A stretch of DNA of 64,000 nt from an uncultured Acidobacteriota bacterium. Lineage in GTDB: Bacteria > Acidobacteriota > Blastocatellia > Pyrinomonadales > Pyrinomonadaceae. Both the position numbers and the translations under genes were made by a program. The notes beneath the pieces were generated by a model. It saw only the letters and a list, made by a program, of their open reading frames with translations, was not told where the DNA came from and made no database searches. Shown one piece after another: positions 48,648 to 57,720 of the stretch (the first letter of the stretch is position 1; each line of letters opens with the position of its first letter). The DNA is taken from positions 62,001-126,000 of the forward strand of contig CALMYB010000019.1 of assembly GCA_937873515.1 (NCBI GenBank). Direction: 5' to 3'.

Positions 48648-49208
48648 TCAATGCGGCTTTTCGTCTTTGATCACCTCAAATTCGAACCGAACTTCCTTGC
48701 CGCGCACGATCAGATTCAAATAATGCTCCCAAAATTTGCGTGTGAACCTCATCGACGGCCATTTCTGGTCGAGATTGATAAAGATCTGAAAACCTAAAAG
48801 CCGCCACAGCTTCAGCGTCGAAACGCTGCATGAAATTGGCCGAAGCCTAACGTCGGTATAGAAATCGAAATTGATGCGGTCCTCAATGAAAGTGTTGAAA
48901 CTGTACGAATTTATGTGATTTCGGTGCGTCGGATCGTTCGGCCAATCGGGGTTCGTGTAATGCGGTGCGAGCAATCTGATCCGTCCGCCGGGTTTCGTGA
49001 TCCGATGCAGTTCGGCGACAAAGGCCATTACGTCCGGCACGTGTTCGACAACGTGATTTGAAATGACAAGATCGAACTCACTGTCTTCGAACGGATAGGG
49101 AATGACCCCAAGATCGTGTATCACGTCCGCGTGCGAACGCGGGCTGATGTCTAACCCGACCGCACCTTCAACCTTGTTCACGCCGCAGCCGACATCGAGA
49201 ATTTTCAT
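48648..49208 (-). CDS. SAM-dependent methyltransferase, small class I
   Basis: 186 residues from the ATG at 49208; a TTG three codons upstream is the alternative. Motif I is MKILDVGCGVNKVEGAVGLDIS, followed by the post-II region FDLVISNHVVEHVPDVMAFVAELHRITKPGGRIRLLAPHYTN. This resembles the UbiE/Methyltransf_11 group, and the 'HYTNPDWPNDPTHRNH' segment is shared with glycan-associated enzymes. The acceptor is unknown. Confidence 0.85.
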   Translation of the reverse strand: MKILDVGCGVNKVEGAVGLDISPRSHADVIHDLGVIPYPFEDSEFDLVISNHVVEHVPDVMAFVAELHRITKPGGRIRLLAPHYTNPDWPNDPTHRNHINSYSFNTFIEDRINFDFYTDVRLRPISCSVSTLKLWRLLGFQIFINLDQKWPSMRFTRKFWEHYLNLIVRGKEVRFEFEVIKDEKPH

Positions 49209-49270
49209 TGCTTTCAAGTTAATTCAGAATACGGCGAGTAAGCAAGGCGATGATGCGGGTGAAAGTTCTT

Positions 49271-49930
49271 TTATTCGGACAGGTTTGTCGGGGTCGCCGG
49301 CGGCCTCCGCGATCGTTTTTCGCTGAGGTAGTAATGCCACAACAGGCGCGCGGCCGTCGAGCGATGCGGCCTCCAGCTTTCCGCGATCCTTAGGAATTCG
49401 TCAGCACTCGGCTTCGGTTCGCCGCTTATGCTGTGCCATGCCGCGTGCAGGGCAATATCACCACGCGGCATCACATCTGGCCGCAAGAGTGCCATTAGAA
49501 GGTATATGTCCACGGTCCAGTGCCCGATACCTTTTAGAGCGATCAGCTTTTCTTTGACCTCGGCGTCCGAAAGGCGTTCGAGGTCGTTCAAATCAAGCGT
49601 TCCCTCGATGATCGCGTTCGCAAGGCCGCGTCCGTAACCCGTCTTCTGTCGGGAAAACCCGTCCTTCTTAAGGTCGGTATCGCTGACAGTAAGAAACCTC
49701 TCGGGCGTGACCTCGCCGAGCCGAAGTTCGAGTTTGTCGAAGCACGCCTTTGCCGAAGCGAGCGAGACCTGCTGTTCAAGAATGATCTGCAAAAGCGTTG
49801 CAAATCCCGGCTCGCGGTCCCATAACGGCGGCACACCGTACTTTTCGTAAACAGAGGCAAACTCCGAGTGATCGGCCGCAAGGACGGCTACGGCACGTTC
49901 GAGTTTAGTCTGTTTGAGACGTTTCGGCAT
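49271..49930 (-). CDS. DNA-3-methyladenine glycosylase, AlkA/HhH-GPD type
   Basis: 219 residues from the ATG at 49930 (MPKRLKQTKLERAVAVLA); an upstream Met is in frame but the extra 20 residues look unrelated. The HhH-GPD fold is shown by GFATLLQIILEQQVSLASAKACFDKL and KLIALKGIGHWTVDIYLLMALLRPDVMPRGDIAL, which contains the hairpin and the catalytic Asp. It excises alkylated purines in base-excision repair. The N-terminal AlkA domain is reduced, as in many short bacterial versions. Confidence 0.9.
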   Translation of the reverse strand: MPKRLKQTKLERAVAVLAADHSEFASVYEKYGVPPLWDREPGFATLLQIILEQQVSLASAKACFDKLELRLGEVTPERFLTVSDTDLKKDGFSRQKTGYGRGLANAIIEGTLDLNDLERLSDAEVKEKLIALKGIGHWTVDIYLLMALLRPDVMPRGDIALHAAWHSISGEPKPSADEFLRIAESWRPHRSTAARLLWHYYLSEKRSRRPPATPTNLSE

Positions 49931-49973
49931 CAATACTTGATCGATCAGTAGCAGGACACGACGAAATGTAACC

Positions 49974-50053
49974 AATTCACAATGGCACAATTTACAATGA
50001 ACAATTGCAGATCTTCCGATTGTAAATTGTCGATTGGAGAATTGTTAATTGGG
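49974..50053. repeat. Inverted pair of AATT-rich 7-mer arrays
   Basis: The left arm has AATTCAC, AATTTAC, AATGAAC and AATTGCA (one spacing break); the right arm is ATTGTAA, ATTGTCG, ATTGGAG, AATTGTT, AATTGGG. The arms are roughly reverse complementary and would fold into a long AT-rich hairpin. It lies between the glycosylase and DUF488 genes. Confidence 0.75.
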
Positions 50054-50079
50054 TGAGAGAGGCACCGCGTTATCTTTCT

Positions 50080-50544
50080 TCACCATATCGAAGGCACCGT
50101 CGATTCGTCGAGCTCGACCGTGCGGCCGTCGGGCAGGATGTGAATTATGCGCGAGATGCCTCTCGCCTTCAATGCCGGAGAAAGCAGTCCGACGCGATGA
50201 CAATTCGCACGCGGAACTTTGTGCTGCGAAAGAGGTTTTGATTCCGAACACATCATCGCCGTGCGATGTTCCGACGCGAGTTCGATGATACGCGTCATTC
50301 CGCGCTCGAATTCTTCGGGAGAGTGACGCAGTCGGCCGCCGGCTTCGGGGATGTGTTCGTAGCCGATGCCGTTCTCGAGGAGCAATTCTGCGAGCACAAG
50401 ACGATTGTATTGCGGCCAGCGGGAACGCGGGCTAGTTCGGACGTCGCAAACGAACTCGATCTCAAACTGACGCAGCAATTCGAGAAAGTAGTCAAACGCA
50501 TGACGGCCGTGACCGATGGTGTATATGGACGACGCAGACATCAT
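50080..50544 (-). CDS. DUF488 domain protein
   Basis: 154 residues. YTIGHGRHAFDYFLELLRQF, CDVRTSPRSRWPQYNR and the segment CSESKPLSQHKVPRANCHRVGLL are the family's signatures, with the usual Cys and His near the C-terminus. The biochemical role is not established; it may be a nucleic-acid-linked or redox enzyme. Two Met codons in a row make the start ambiguous by one residue. Confidence 0.85.
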   Translation of the reverse strand: MMSASSIYTIGHGRHAFDYFLELLRQFEIEFVCDVRTSPRSRWPQYNRLVLAELLLENGIGYEHIPEAGGRLRHSPEEFERGMTRIIELASEHRTAMMCSESKPLSQHKVPRANCHRVGLLSPALKARGISRIIHILPDGRTVELDESTVPSIW

Positions 50545-50646
50545 TTTCTGAACGGCATTATTGTGTAAAATACAAAGCGATCTCTATGCATTGTACCTGA
50601 GGAGGCTACGAAGATAGGAAGGCGAGCTAAAAAGGTTCTGAAGGGG

Positions 50647-51396
50647 GTGAGGCGTAAGCCTCAGGTGCTGAGCCCGGAAAAGATAACTTGTCTGAATTGT
50701 GGTGATCGATATACCGGCAGCTTTTGCAATTCCTGCGGCCAGGCTGCAACGGTAGAGCCTTTTACGATCGGCAGTTTCGGAATGGAGTTTTTCCGGAATA
50801 TTCGGAAGTTCGACATAACAACCACCTTCTTTGCGTTTGTCGAACTCCTGGCGGAGCCGGGCGAGTTTGTGCGAGCGTTTCTTGCCGGGAAGCGAGTGGG
50901 GTTTATTAGCCCATTCAAATTTTACATCTATGCGTTGCTTGTACAGGTAATCTTTCTTAGCTTTTTACGCAATCTGACCACTGATGAGGCGTTCAGCCCC
51001 GGGCTCGCCGGCGACCCTTGGGTGTAGTTTTTTGGACTGGTCTCTACGATTTTCTGGGGGATATTCTGGGCATTGTTTTACCGCGGCTCGCTCAAGAGCA
51101 TCGCCGAATATGCAGCTTGTTCGCTCTACTTTAGCGGTCAGAACATATTTCTCGGGACATTGATCGTCATTCTAACCTCGCCGTTCAGAGAAGGACTGCC
51201 CCTGACGGGTACTTTTATCCTCCCAATTCAAATGATCGTAATGGCGGGGTATAGTTTCTATTTTGCAAAGGAGCTATTTCAAGAACCATGGTGGAAGGTG
51301 CTGCTTAAGCAAGCGGGGCTTTTCCTTATCTACGTAGTCCTGCTGTCCGCCATGGTCCTTGCCTATGGCACGTGGCTGAATAGGGTCGGTCAATAA
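50647..51396 (+). pseudogene. DUF3667-like membrane protein with an in-frame amber stop
   Basis: Two open parts share one frame. The first (50647-51027) has a zinc ribbon CLNCGDRYTGSFCNSCGQ, then EFFRNIRKFDITTTFFAFVELLAEPGEFVRAFLAGKRVGFISPFKFYIYALLVQ. The second (51028-51396) continues with further helices (FFGLVSTIFWGIFWALFYRG). The only break is TAG at 51025-51027. Together they match the length and layout of DUF3667 proteins: ribbon, amphipathic region, several helices. Either the gene is recently dead, or the amber codon is read through or is a sequencing error. The start GTG is weak and no ATG is available in frame. Confidence 0.8.
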
Positions 51397-51456
51397 AAGG
51401 AACGCCGGTACGGCCAAACAGCTTCCGCCAGCGGATGGTGTAAAGCGTGAGATCCG

Positions 51457-52356
51457 TCATACGAGATCCATATCGGCCATCGAGAGCGGATCGTCGAGCG
51501 GCTCCATATGCGTCGAAGCGATGACGCCGGGAACGGCCGCACGCATTGCCGACTCGATCTCTTCGGCAAGCTCATGGCCGCGTTGTATGGTCCACTCGTC
51601 GGGCATCAGAACGTGAGCTGTAACGAAGATCCGCGGGCCGGCAACACGCGTCCGAAGAGCGTGATAATCGATGCCGATCTTCTCTTTATAATAATCGAGA
51701 ACGGCGACGATCTTTGCCATATCCTCATCCGAGGCGGACGCGTCCATCAAACCTTCAGCCGATTGTTTCACTACGTGATAGCCCGTCCAGAGAATGTTGC
51801 CGGCGACCGCCAACGCGATCAGCGGGTCGAGAATCGTCCAACCGGTCCCGCCGATGACGATGATCGCAACGATGACGCCGATCGACGTTACAACATCGGT
51901 CATCAAATGTTTGCCGTCCGCTTCGAGCGTGATCGAGCGATGTTCACGTCCCCGCCGAATGAGAAGCTGGCCGACTACAAGGTTTATCACCGAGGCGGCC
52001 GCCGAGATCGCGATGCCGATCCCGATATTCTCGATCGGCCGAGGCGATACGAGCCGCTCGATCGCGGCCCACGCAATGCTGATCGCGGCCATGCCGATGA
52101 GCGAACCTTCAAGAGCTCCCGAAAAATATTCTGCCTTCGTGTGGCCGAAATTGTGGCCATCGTCCGGGGGGCGTGCAGCGACGGTGAGCATCCATAGTGC
52201 AAAGACCGCGGCGACAAGATTGATGATCGATTCGAGCGCGTCCGAGAGCAGGCCGACCGAGCCCGTATAAAAATACGCCCCCGCCTTGAGCGAGATCGTT
52301 GCAATGGCCGCCGCGATCGATAGCCAGAGATAGCGAGTGAGTTTTCTATCGATCAT
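51457..52356 (-). CDS. Cation diffusion facilitator transporter
   Basis: 299 residues from the ATG at 52356. Six membrane segments are visible. The metal-site helix pair is [25 protein letters not shown] (Ser/Asp) and [23 protein letters not shown] (His/Asp), with [16 protein letters not shown] between. A C-terminal cytosolic domain follows ([36 protein letters not shown]). CDF proteins export Zn(II), Fe(II), Co(II) or Mn(II) by proton antiport. The start lies inside the end of the acyl-CoA synthetase gene (11-base overlap), suggesting coupled translation. Confidence 0.92.
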   Translation of the reverse strand: MIDRKLTRYLWLSIAAAIATISLKAGAYFYTGSVGLLSDALESIINLVAAVFALWMLTVAARPPDDGHNFGHTKAEYFSGALEGSLIGMAAISIAWAAIERLVSPRPIENIGIGIAISAAASVINLVVGQLLIRRGREHRSITLEADGKHLMTDVVTSIGVIVAIIVIGGTGWTILDPLIALAVAGNILWTGYHVVKQSAEGLMDASASDEDMAKIVAVLDYYKEKIGIDYHALRTRVAGPRIFVTAHVLMPDEWTIQRGHELAEEIESAMRAAVPGVIASTHMEPLDDPLSMADMDLV

Positions 52357-55195
52357 TAAGTTGTCGGATCGCCTCGATCGTCTGCGGATTCTCCAGTGAC
52401 GAAACATCGCCCGCGTCTTCGCCAAGATACGCGGCTCGGATCACGCGGCGCATCACTTTGGCATTCCTCGTTTTTGGAAGTGCGGAAACGAAGTGAATTG
52501 ACGAAGGTGTGAGCGGCTTGCCCATCTCGTGCGCGACGAGGGCCTTGAGCTCAGCCTTTAGCCCGGTCACTATCGCTCCCGGTTCTGACACGACGCAGAT
52601 GGCGACCATTGCGGTTCCCTTTACTTCGTCCGGCACGCCGATGACTGCGGCCTCGACAACGTTCGGATGCGAAACGAGAATGCTCTCGACCTCGGCCGGG
52701 CCGACGCGTTTGCCCGCGACCTTTAGCGTGTCGTCGCTGCGGCCGAGGATGTACCAACTGCCGTCGGCGTCCTCCATCGCCCAGTCGCCGTGAACCCAAA
52801 TTCCCTCAAAACGCCGCCAATACGCGTCGAGATAGCGTTCTTTCTCTTCCCAAAAGCCGCGAGCCATCCCGATCCACGGCTGCTTGATGACGAGTTCACC
52901 GACTTGGCCGCGTTCAGCATGCTTTCCGTTCTCGTCGAAAATATCGACGTCCATTCCCGGACACGGAGCGGGAAAAGAACACGGTTTGATCGGCAGGATC
53001 GGATTGCCCATCAAGATTCCGCCCGCGATCTCCGTCCCGCCGGAGTAGTTCACGATCGGCAGTTTTCCGCCGCCGATCTCATTGAAGAGCCACCACCACG
53101 GGTCGGGATTCCACGGTTCACCCGTCGAAGCGAGAATGCGAAGCGACGGAACGCGTCCCGACGGAACGCGGACGCCCTCGTCCGCAATCGCCGGTTCCTC
53201 CGGCGAGAGTTTTTGTTCGTGCTCCGCACTCAGTGCGGACGAGGGCGTCCGCGTTCCACCCTGCGCGGAAAGCGAGCGGATGAGCGTGGGCGAGATGCCG
53301 AGCACCTCGACCTCGTGCTTTGCACAAAATTCCCACATTCGATCCGCGGTCGGGTAGTCGGGTGCGCCGTCGTAGATACAGATCGTTGCGCCGTTGATGA
53401 GTGCTCCGTAGATCAGCCACGGCCCCATCATCCAGCCAAGATCGGTGTACCAGCAGATGCGTGTGCCCTTCCCAACGTCCGTCCCGAACGCCATATCCTG
53501 CGCCGCTTTGATAGGAAAACTCGCATGCGTGTGCGCGATACCCTTCGGCTTGCCCGTCGTCCCCGAAGTGTAAAGAATGATGAGCGGATCCTCAGCGGAG
53601 GTGGGTTCCGGAACTCTATTTTCGTCTGAGGAAATAAGGGTTTCGAATTCGATGTAGCTAACAGCTGTCAGCTGATAGCTGATAGCTGCCTTTTCGAACT
53701 TGAGTACGAAAATATTCTCGATGGTTGGGCTGTGCGAAACCGCTTCTTCGGCGGTCGTAAATGCATCGTAGAATTTGCCGCGTCTTGGGAATCCGTCACA
53801 TGTGAAGATCGCTTTTGCTTTTACCGCGTTCAGCCGTGAGGCGATCGCATCAACACCGTAACCGGAAAAAACAGGCATTGCGATCGCCCCGATCCTGTTG
53901 ATCGAAAGCAGGATAGCGACCGTCTCGATCGTCATCGGCAGATGGATCGCGATGGCGTCGCCTTTGCCGACGCCGTTCGCCCGCAAGCCTGCAGAACATT
54001 GTTCGACAAGGCCGAGAAGTTCGACGTACGTGGCAGTTCTGACATCGCCGTCCTCGCTTTCGCAGATCACCGCCGGTTGATCTTTCATCTCGTCCGTCTG
54101 CCAACGGTCAATGCACATTGTTGTGATGTTTAATCCCGCCGACGGAACGCGGCCCGACGGAACGCGGACGCCCTCGTCCGCAATCGCCGGTTCCTCCGGC
54201 GAGAAGTTTTGTTCGTGCTTCGCACTCAGTGCGGACGAGGGCGTCCGCGTTCCATCCAGTGCGGACGAAGAGACGGGAATTTTGCTCGAACTGCTAAAAG
54301 GCCATTCTTCAGGAGCGGTACAGAGTCCGGCCTTTACAGGATTGTTCGAAATATAACTAAGGGTTCTTGCAAAATGTTCCGCGTCTCTTATGTAGCGGTC
54401 GAAATAGTCAGGCTGCCAAACTGAGCCTTTTCGTCCTAGAGCCTTGTTGATCTTGTGGCTCGTTACGCTCTTTATCGACTGCATAATCTGAGAAAGACTG
54501 GCTCCTTCTAACGGCCTCAAAAGCACGTGAGCGTGATTCGGCATTATCACCCAACTGATGAGTTTATACGACACTCCGTCCTCGGCCAGAATTGACTCTC
54601 TGACGATCTCCGCGATCTGCGGGCGTTTAAGGATGCATTCGCCGATACCGCTGTCGAGGTAGTCTTCGACCCGCTGTCGGTATTCTTCAGAGGTATCTGA
54701 CAGGTTGTCCGCCTCTAGTTCCGCTTTCAGCTTCTTCAGGACGCTTTGCGGCAGCGAGTCAGCCAACCGGAAGGTGATGAACTGTGTTACGACTCCATCA
54801 AAATGGTGTAGGTAGCCGCGTTCGTGCCAACCCTTTTTGTTGGCGAATGTTGCGGCAGTTGTTCGGGCTTCGCCCTCAGTGCGGACGGGGGCGTCCGCGT
54901 TCCGTGAAAACCACAGCGGGAATTCGGGGCCGTTGGAAACGTCGAGAAGCTTTTCGTATGGCGGATCGAACTTGATGTCGAGGAATTTTAGGACATCTTC
55001 AGTGAATTTCTCGACGTCCCGGATCGAATATGCGTAAAGCTCATCCCACGTCGAGGCGCCGACCTGTTTCATGAATTGCGTGAGGCGTGCGCGTTCGATC
55101 ACATCGGGCGTGGGAGTCCAGGCGAAAGGCTGGTCGTCAAGGAGGTTCTTGTCCTGCATATGCTTTTTGAAGTCCAGATTAGCATAGATGGACAC
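52346..55195 (-). CDS. Acyl-CoA synthetase (ACS/AMP-binding) carrying in-frame mobile DNA
   Basis: 949 residues in one open frame. Residues 1-97 are an ACS N-terminal domain ([21 protein letters not shown]). The fold resumes at 354 ([24 protein letters not shown]) and keeps the adenylation core: [51 protein letters not shown] and the catalytic Lys in [10 protein letters not shown]. Between 98 and 353 lies a RAYT insertion; residues about 647-684 are a second palindromic element; [13 protein letters not shown] near 503-515 is a 7-mer array. All breaks preserve frame. Substrate is likely acetate, propionate or acetoacetate. No other ACS-type gene lies in this window. Confidence 0.85.
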   Translation of the reverse strand: MSIYANLDFKKHMQDKNLLDDQPFAWTPTPDVIERARLTQFMKQVGASTWDELYAYSIRDVEKFTEDVLKFLDIKFDPPYEKLLDVSNGPEFPLWFSRNADAPVRTEGEARTTAATFANKKGWHERGYLHHFDGVVTQFITFRLADSLPQSVLKKLKAELEADNLSDTSEEYRQRVEDYLDSGIGECILKRPQIAEIVRESILAEDGVSYKLISWVIMPNHAHVLLRPLEGASLSQIMQSIKSVTSHKINKALGRKGSVWQPDYFDRYIRDAEHFARTLSYISNNPVKAGLCTAPEEWPFSSSSKIPVSSSALDGTRTPSSALSAKHEQNFSPEEPAIADEGVRVPSGRVPSAGLNITTMCIDRWQTDEMKDQPAVICESEDGDVRTATYVELLGLVEQCSAGLRANGVGKGDAIAIHLPMTIETVAILLSINRIGAIAMPVFSGYGVDAIASRLNAVKAKAIFTCDGFPRRGKFYDAFTTAEEAVSHSPTIENIFVLKFEKAAISYQLTAVSYIEFETLISSDENRVPEPTSAEDPLIILYTSGTTGKPKGIAHTHASFPIKAAQDMAFGTDVGKGTRICWYTDLGWMMGPWLIYGALINGATICIYDGAPDYPTADRMWEFCAKHEVEVLGISPTLIRSLSAQGGTRTPSSALSAEHEQKLSPEEPAIADEGVRVPSGRVPSLRILASTGEPWNPDPWWWLFNEIGGGKLPIVNYSGGTEIAGGILMGNPILPIKPCSFPAPCPGMDVDIFDENGKHAERGQVGELVIKQPWIGMARGFWEEKERYLDAYWRRFEGIWVHGDWAMEDADGSWYILGRSDDTLKVAGKRVGPAEVESILVSHPNVVEAAVIGVPDEVKGTAMVAICVVSEPGAIVTGLKAELKALVAHEMGKPLTPSSIHFVSALPKTRNAKVMRRVIRAAYLGEDAGDVSSLENPQTIEAIRQLNDR
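53144..53258. repeat. 115-bp palindromic element inside acs (copy 1)
   Basis: Inverted copies of the REP-A core (53163-53185 and 53235-53257; GGAACGCGGACG at one end and CGTCCGCGTTCC at the other) enclose a 50-base middle with hairpins GCCGG-TTCCT-CCGGC and CGCACTCAGTGCG. It encodes [10 protein letters not shown]...[16 protein letters not shown] in frame with the enzyme and is nearly identical to the element at 54140. Confidence 0.9.
53656..53690. repeat. 7-mer array inside acs coding sequence
   Basis: Five 7-mers in register: AGCTAAC, AGCTGTC, AGCTGAT, AGCTGAT, AGCTGCC. They are translated on the minus strand as [12 protein letters not shown], where homologues are usually hydrophobic or variable. 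Confidence 0.8.
54140..54254. repeat. 115-bp palindromic element inside acs (copy 2)
   Basis: Same build as at 53144: a REP-A core in one direction (54159-54181) and in the other (54231-54253) around a 50-base middle. Differences from copy 1 are a few substitutions. It encodes [10 protein letters not shown]...[16 protein letters not shown], with AKHEQNF for AEHEQKL in the middle. Confidence 0.9.
54881..54903. repeat. Dispersed palindrome (REP family A) at RAYT end
   Basis: Same core as at 23249 and 41642, translated on the minus strand as [11 protein letters not shown]. It forms the 5' border of the RAYT insertion. Confidence 0.88.
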
Positions 55196-55258
55196 TGATA
55201 AGAATTTGCTTCTTTGTGTGTTAATCTAGCCTGCATCTGTGGTTAATTTACTTGCAAT

Positions 55259-56029
55259 ATGATCGAGCTGCCTCGGGATCTATTTAAAGGGAAGACGGCG
55301 ATCGTTACCGGTGCTTCGAGAGGTGTTGGAAGGGCGACGGCGATACGTCTTGCTGAGGGTGGTGCGAATGTTGTCATCAACTACCTTTCGAATTCCGCCG
55401 AGGCTGCCGAGACGACGGAAGTGTGTGTGTCCAAAGGGGTTAGGGCAGTCACGGTCGCCGCCGATGTATCAGAATTCTCAGGCGCTCAAGCTGTTGCTCG
55501 TGCCGCTTTGGACAACTTCGGACGCATCGATCTGCTCGTCTGCAACGCCGGAATTTGGGAAGGTGCACCGATCGAGGAAATGTCGGAGGAAGTCTGGAAT
55601 AAGGTGCTGAATACGAACCTTAGATCCGCCTGGGCGACGACAAAGGCGTGCGTCCCGTCGATGAAAAAACAGCCCGCGGCGGCGATCGTTCTTGTGTCTT
55701 CGACAGCAGGGCAGCGTGGCGAGGCTAACTATTCGAATTACGCGGCTTCCAAAGGCGGCCAGATCTCGTTCACAAAAGCCTTGGCAAGCGAATTGTGCCC
55801 GACCATTCGCGTAAATGCCGTTGCTCCCGGCTGGATCGAGACCGCGATGGTCCGACCCGCGTTCGAGGACAAGGAATACGAAAAGCAGGTGATCGATTCC
55901 ATCCCGCTTAAGCGAGTAGCGACGACCGACGACGTCGCTCTATCGATATGCTTCCTCCTCTCGGACTGGTCGCGGCACATCACCGGTGAAGTTCTAAATA
56001 TCAATGGCGGCGCCGTTCTGTGCGGGTAA
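55259..56029 (+). CDS. SDR oxidoreductase (FabG-like)
   Basis: 256 residues, classical SDR length. The NADP(H) site is AIVTGASRGVGRATAIRL, followed by LVCNAGIWEGAP (NAG motif), ILVSS-type VLVSSTAGQRGEANYSNYAASKGG with the catalytic Ser, Tyr and Lys, and VAPGWIETAMV. The C-terminus FLLSDWSRHITGEVLNINGGAVLCG is standard. It resembles 3-oxoacyl-ACP reductase, but a single FabG-like gene outside a fatty-acid cluster may act on other substrates. It is divergent from the acyl-CoA synthetase gene. Confidence 0.9.
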   Translation: MIELPRDLFKGKTAIVTGASRGVGRATAIRLAEGGANVVINYLSNSAEAAETTEVCVSKGVRAVTVAADVSEFSGAQAVARAALDNFGRIDLLVCNAGIWEGAPIEEMSEEVWNKVLNTNLRSAWATTKACVPSMKKQPAAAIVLVSSTAGQRGEANYSNYAASKGGQISFTKALASELCPTIRVNAVAPGWIETAMVRPAFEDKEYEKQVIDSIPLKRVATTDDVALSICFLLSDWSRHITGEVLNINGGAVLCG

Positions 56030-56163
56030 GCAGCAAGGTCGAGCGATCGCGTGGGCTCGACATATGATCCGCAGTTCCGTGAGTCCTCTCACGTTCACGA
56101 CCGAGCAGTTTTCCTTGACCTAAGATTGCAGAAGAGAAGCGTCTCATTTACTTTTCTATTAAG

Positions 56164-57528
56164 GTGAGCGAAACAACATTTCCTGTCGTTATGAAATTTG
56201 GCGGTACGTCGGTAGGTGACGTGGCCGCTTTCGAGCGAGTCTGCGGCATCGTGTCAGATCAACTCGGCAAGAAGCCTGTCGTCGTAACTTCCGCGATGAC
56301 AAAGGTTACGGACGCTTTGCTCGCGGCATTCGAAATGGCACGCAAGGATGATCTCGCCGAGGCAGTTGCTTCGCTCGAACCGCATTTCGAACGGCACATT
56401 GCGATCACATCGGCATATTTTCCGGACGACAAGGAGAATGTCTTTCACAACGAACTTCGTCTTGCACGCGCCGAGATCAAGGATCTGCTCACGCGTGCGG
56501 CTCGCCGAAGCTTGCCGCTGCAGATGCTGAAGGACGCGATCGTCTCGTACGGCGAACAGCTTTCGTCGAGGCTGTTGGCTGAGGTTCTGAAGGCGCGCGG
56601 CATTCCGGCACGAGCTGTCGATTCGCGTCGTTTGATCGTGACTGACGATGAATTCGGCGCAGCTCAGCCGATCATCGACGAGACGAACGACCTTATCGAT
56701 CTCGAGATCACGCCGCTCATCGACGCGGGCGAAGTCCCCGTTCTAGGCGGCTTCATCGCGGCCAATCGAGGCGGCGAGACCACGACGCTCGGACGCGGCG
56801 GTTCGGACTATTCCGCGGCGATAGTTGCAGCGGCTCTGCATGCGTCGGAGCTGCAAATTTGGACAGACGTGACAGGCGTGATGACGTGCGATCCGCGCAT
56901 CTGCAGCGACGCCGCGACCGTGCCGGTCCTTTCATATGAAGAAGCGGCAGAGCTGGCGTATTTCGGAGCGAAGGTGCTGCATCCGAAAACGATCAAACCG
57001 GCCGTGGACAACGCCATTCCCGTGCGTGTCTGCAACACGAGCGAACCGGAGGTCACCGGCACGATGGTGCTCGCGAACTCCGACGAGACCGAGAACAAGA
57101 TCAAGTCGATCGCGCATAAGAGCAACATCACGATACTGCGTATAACGTCTGCGCGAATGCTGGGCGCGTACGGATTTATGAGTGCCGTCTTCCAAGTGTT
57201 TGACCGTCATCGCACGGTGATAGACGTGATCTCTACATCGGAAGTTTCCGTTGCACTTACGCTAGATAAACCCGACAACATCGAGAAGGTCGTCGAAGAT
57301 CTGTCGCGCATCGGGGATGTCGAGGTTGAAAGCGGCTACGCCGTAATTTGCGTGGTCGGCGAAGGCCTTAGAGCTTCGACGGGGCTTGCCTCGAAAATTT
57401 TCAAGACGATAGAGGACGTTCACGTCGAACTCGTCTCACACGGTGCGTCGGCCGTGAATCTAACATTCGTTGTACGCGAAACAGACGTCGCGAACGTCAT
57501 CAAAAAGCTGCACAGCGCATTCTTTTGA
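56164..57528 (+). CDS. lysC: Aspartokinase
   Basis: 454 residues from GTG (56164). It phosphorylates aspartate, the first step to lysine, threonine and methionine. The kinase signature FPVVMKFGGTSVGD is at the N-terminus, with FIAANRGGETTTLGRGGSDYSAAI and QIWTDVTGVMTCDPRI in the core. Two ACT regulatory domains follow (about 310-454: SVALTLDKPDNIEKVVEDLSRIGD, AVICVVGEGLRASTGLASKIFKTIEDVHVELVSHGASAVNLTFVV), which bind lysine or threonine. It is a single-function enzyme, with no dehydrogenase fused. An inverted repeat follows the stop. Confidence 0.95.
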   Translation: MSETTFPVVMKFGGTSVGDVAAFERVCGIVSDQLGKKPVVVTSAMTKVTDALLAAFEMARKDDLAEAVASLEPHFERHIAITSAYFPDDKENVFHNELRLARAEIKDLLTRAARRSLPLQMLKDAIVSYGEQLSSRLLAEVLKARGIPARAVDSRRLIVTDDEFGAAQPIIDETNDLIDLEITPLIDAGEVPVLGGFIAANRGGETTTLGRGGSDYSAAIVAAALHASELQIWTDVTGVMTCDPRICSDAATVPVLSYEEAAELAYFGAKVLHPKTIKPAVDNAIPVRVCNTSEPEVTGTMVLANSDETENKIKSIAHKSNITILRITSARMLGAYGFMSAVFQVFDRHRTVIDVISTSEVSVALTLDKPDNIEKVVEDLSRIGDVEVESGYAVICVVGEGLRASTGLASKIFKTIEDVHVELVSHGASAVNLTFVVRETDVANVIKKLHSAFF

Positions 57529-57562
57529 GGTCGGCTGAAGGTTTCATACGAAAAGCGTGACA

Positions 57563-57587
57563 GTCTATGATACAATGTATCATAGAC
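57563..57587. promoter_or_regulatory. 11-bp inverted repeat between lysC and the TA pair
   Basis: GTCTATGATAC-AAT-GTATCATAGAC is perfect and AT-rich. A shorter hairpin GACGC-AATGG-GCGTC (57585-57599) and, after seven bases, a run of eight T follow. It could be a terminator for lysC or an operator; the gap between the stems and the T run argues against a simple terminator. Confidence 0.5.
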
Positions 57588-57690
57588 GCAATGGGCGTCA
57601 TGTGATGTTTTTTTTGAAAATTTGCGTTTTTTTGCCAATTGTGACGCTCTAAGTGTAATGGTGACAACAATTCGCTGTCCACTAACAGGC

Positions 57691-57720
57691 GAGTGGACAG
57701 CAGTGGACAGCAGTGGACAT
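57691..57720. repeat. 10-base tandem (GTGGACAGCA) with hairpin arm
   Basis: GTGGACAGCA occurs twice and GTGGACAT follows. Just upstream CTGTCCAC (57675-57682) pairs with the first unit, giving an eight-base hairpin. Confidence 0.7.

Larger units (their letters stand above)
54137..54904 (-). mobile_element. RAYT unit inserted in frame in acs, with REP-type ends
   Basis: Residues 98-353 of the acyl-CoA synthetase frame. A REP-A palindrome (54881-54903) stands at one end and the paired element (54140-54254) at the other. Between them is a complete REP-associated tyrosine transposase: [11 protein letters not shown] start, HUH motif [11 protein letters not shown] (His221 and His223), and the catalytic-Tyr region [14 protein letters not shown] (Tyr281). 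It lies in the loop between PLWF and GLNIT of the enzyme. Confidence 0.92.

Noticed and set aside
56030-56163. Lysine riboswitch upstream of lysC
   Set aside because: The 134-base gap is too short for the usual lysine element and shows none of its conserved loops.
57563-57615. Simple Rho-independent terminator after lysC
   Set aside because: The T run lies about 20 bases from the main stem, so the site is recorded as a regulatory palindrome; a secondary stem could still serve as terminator.
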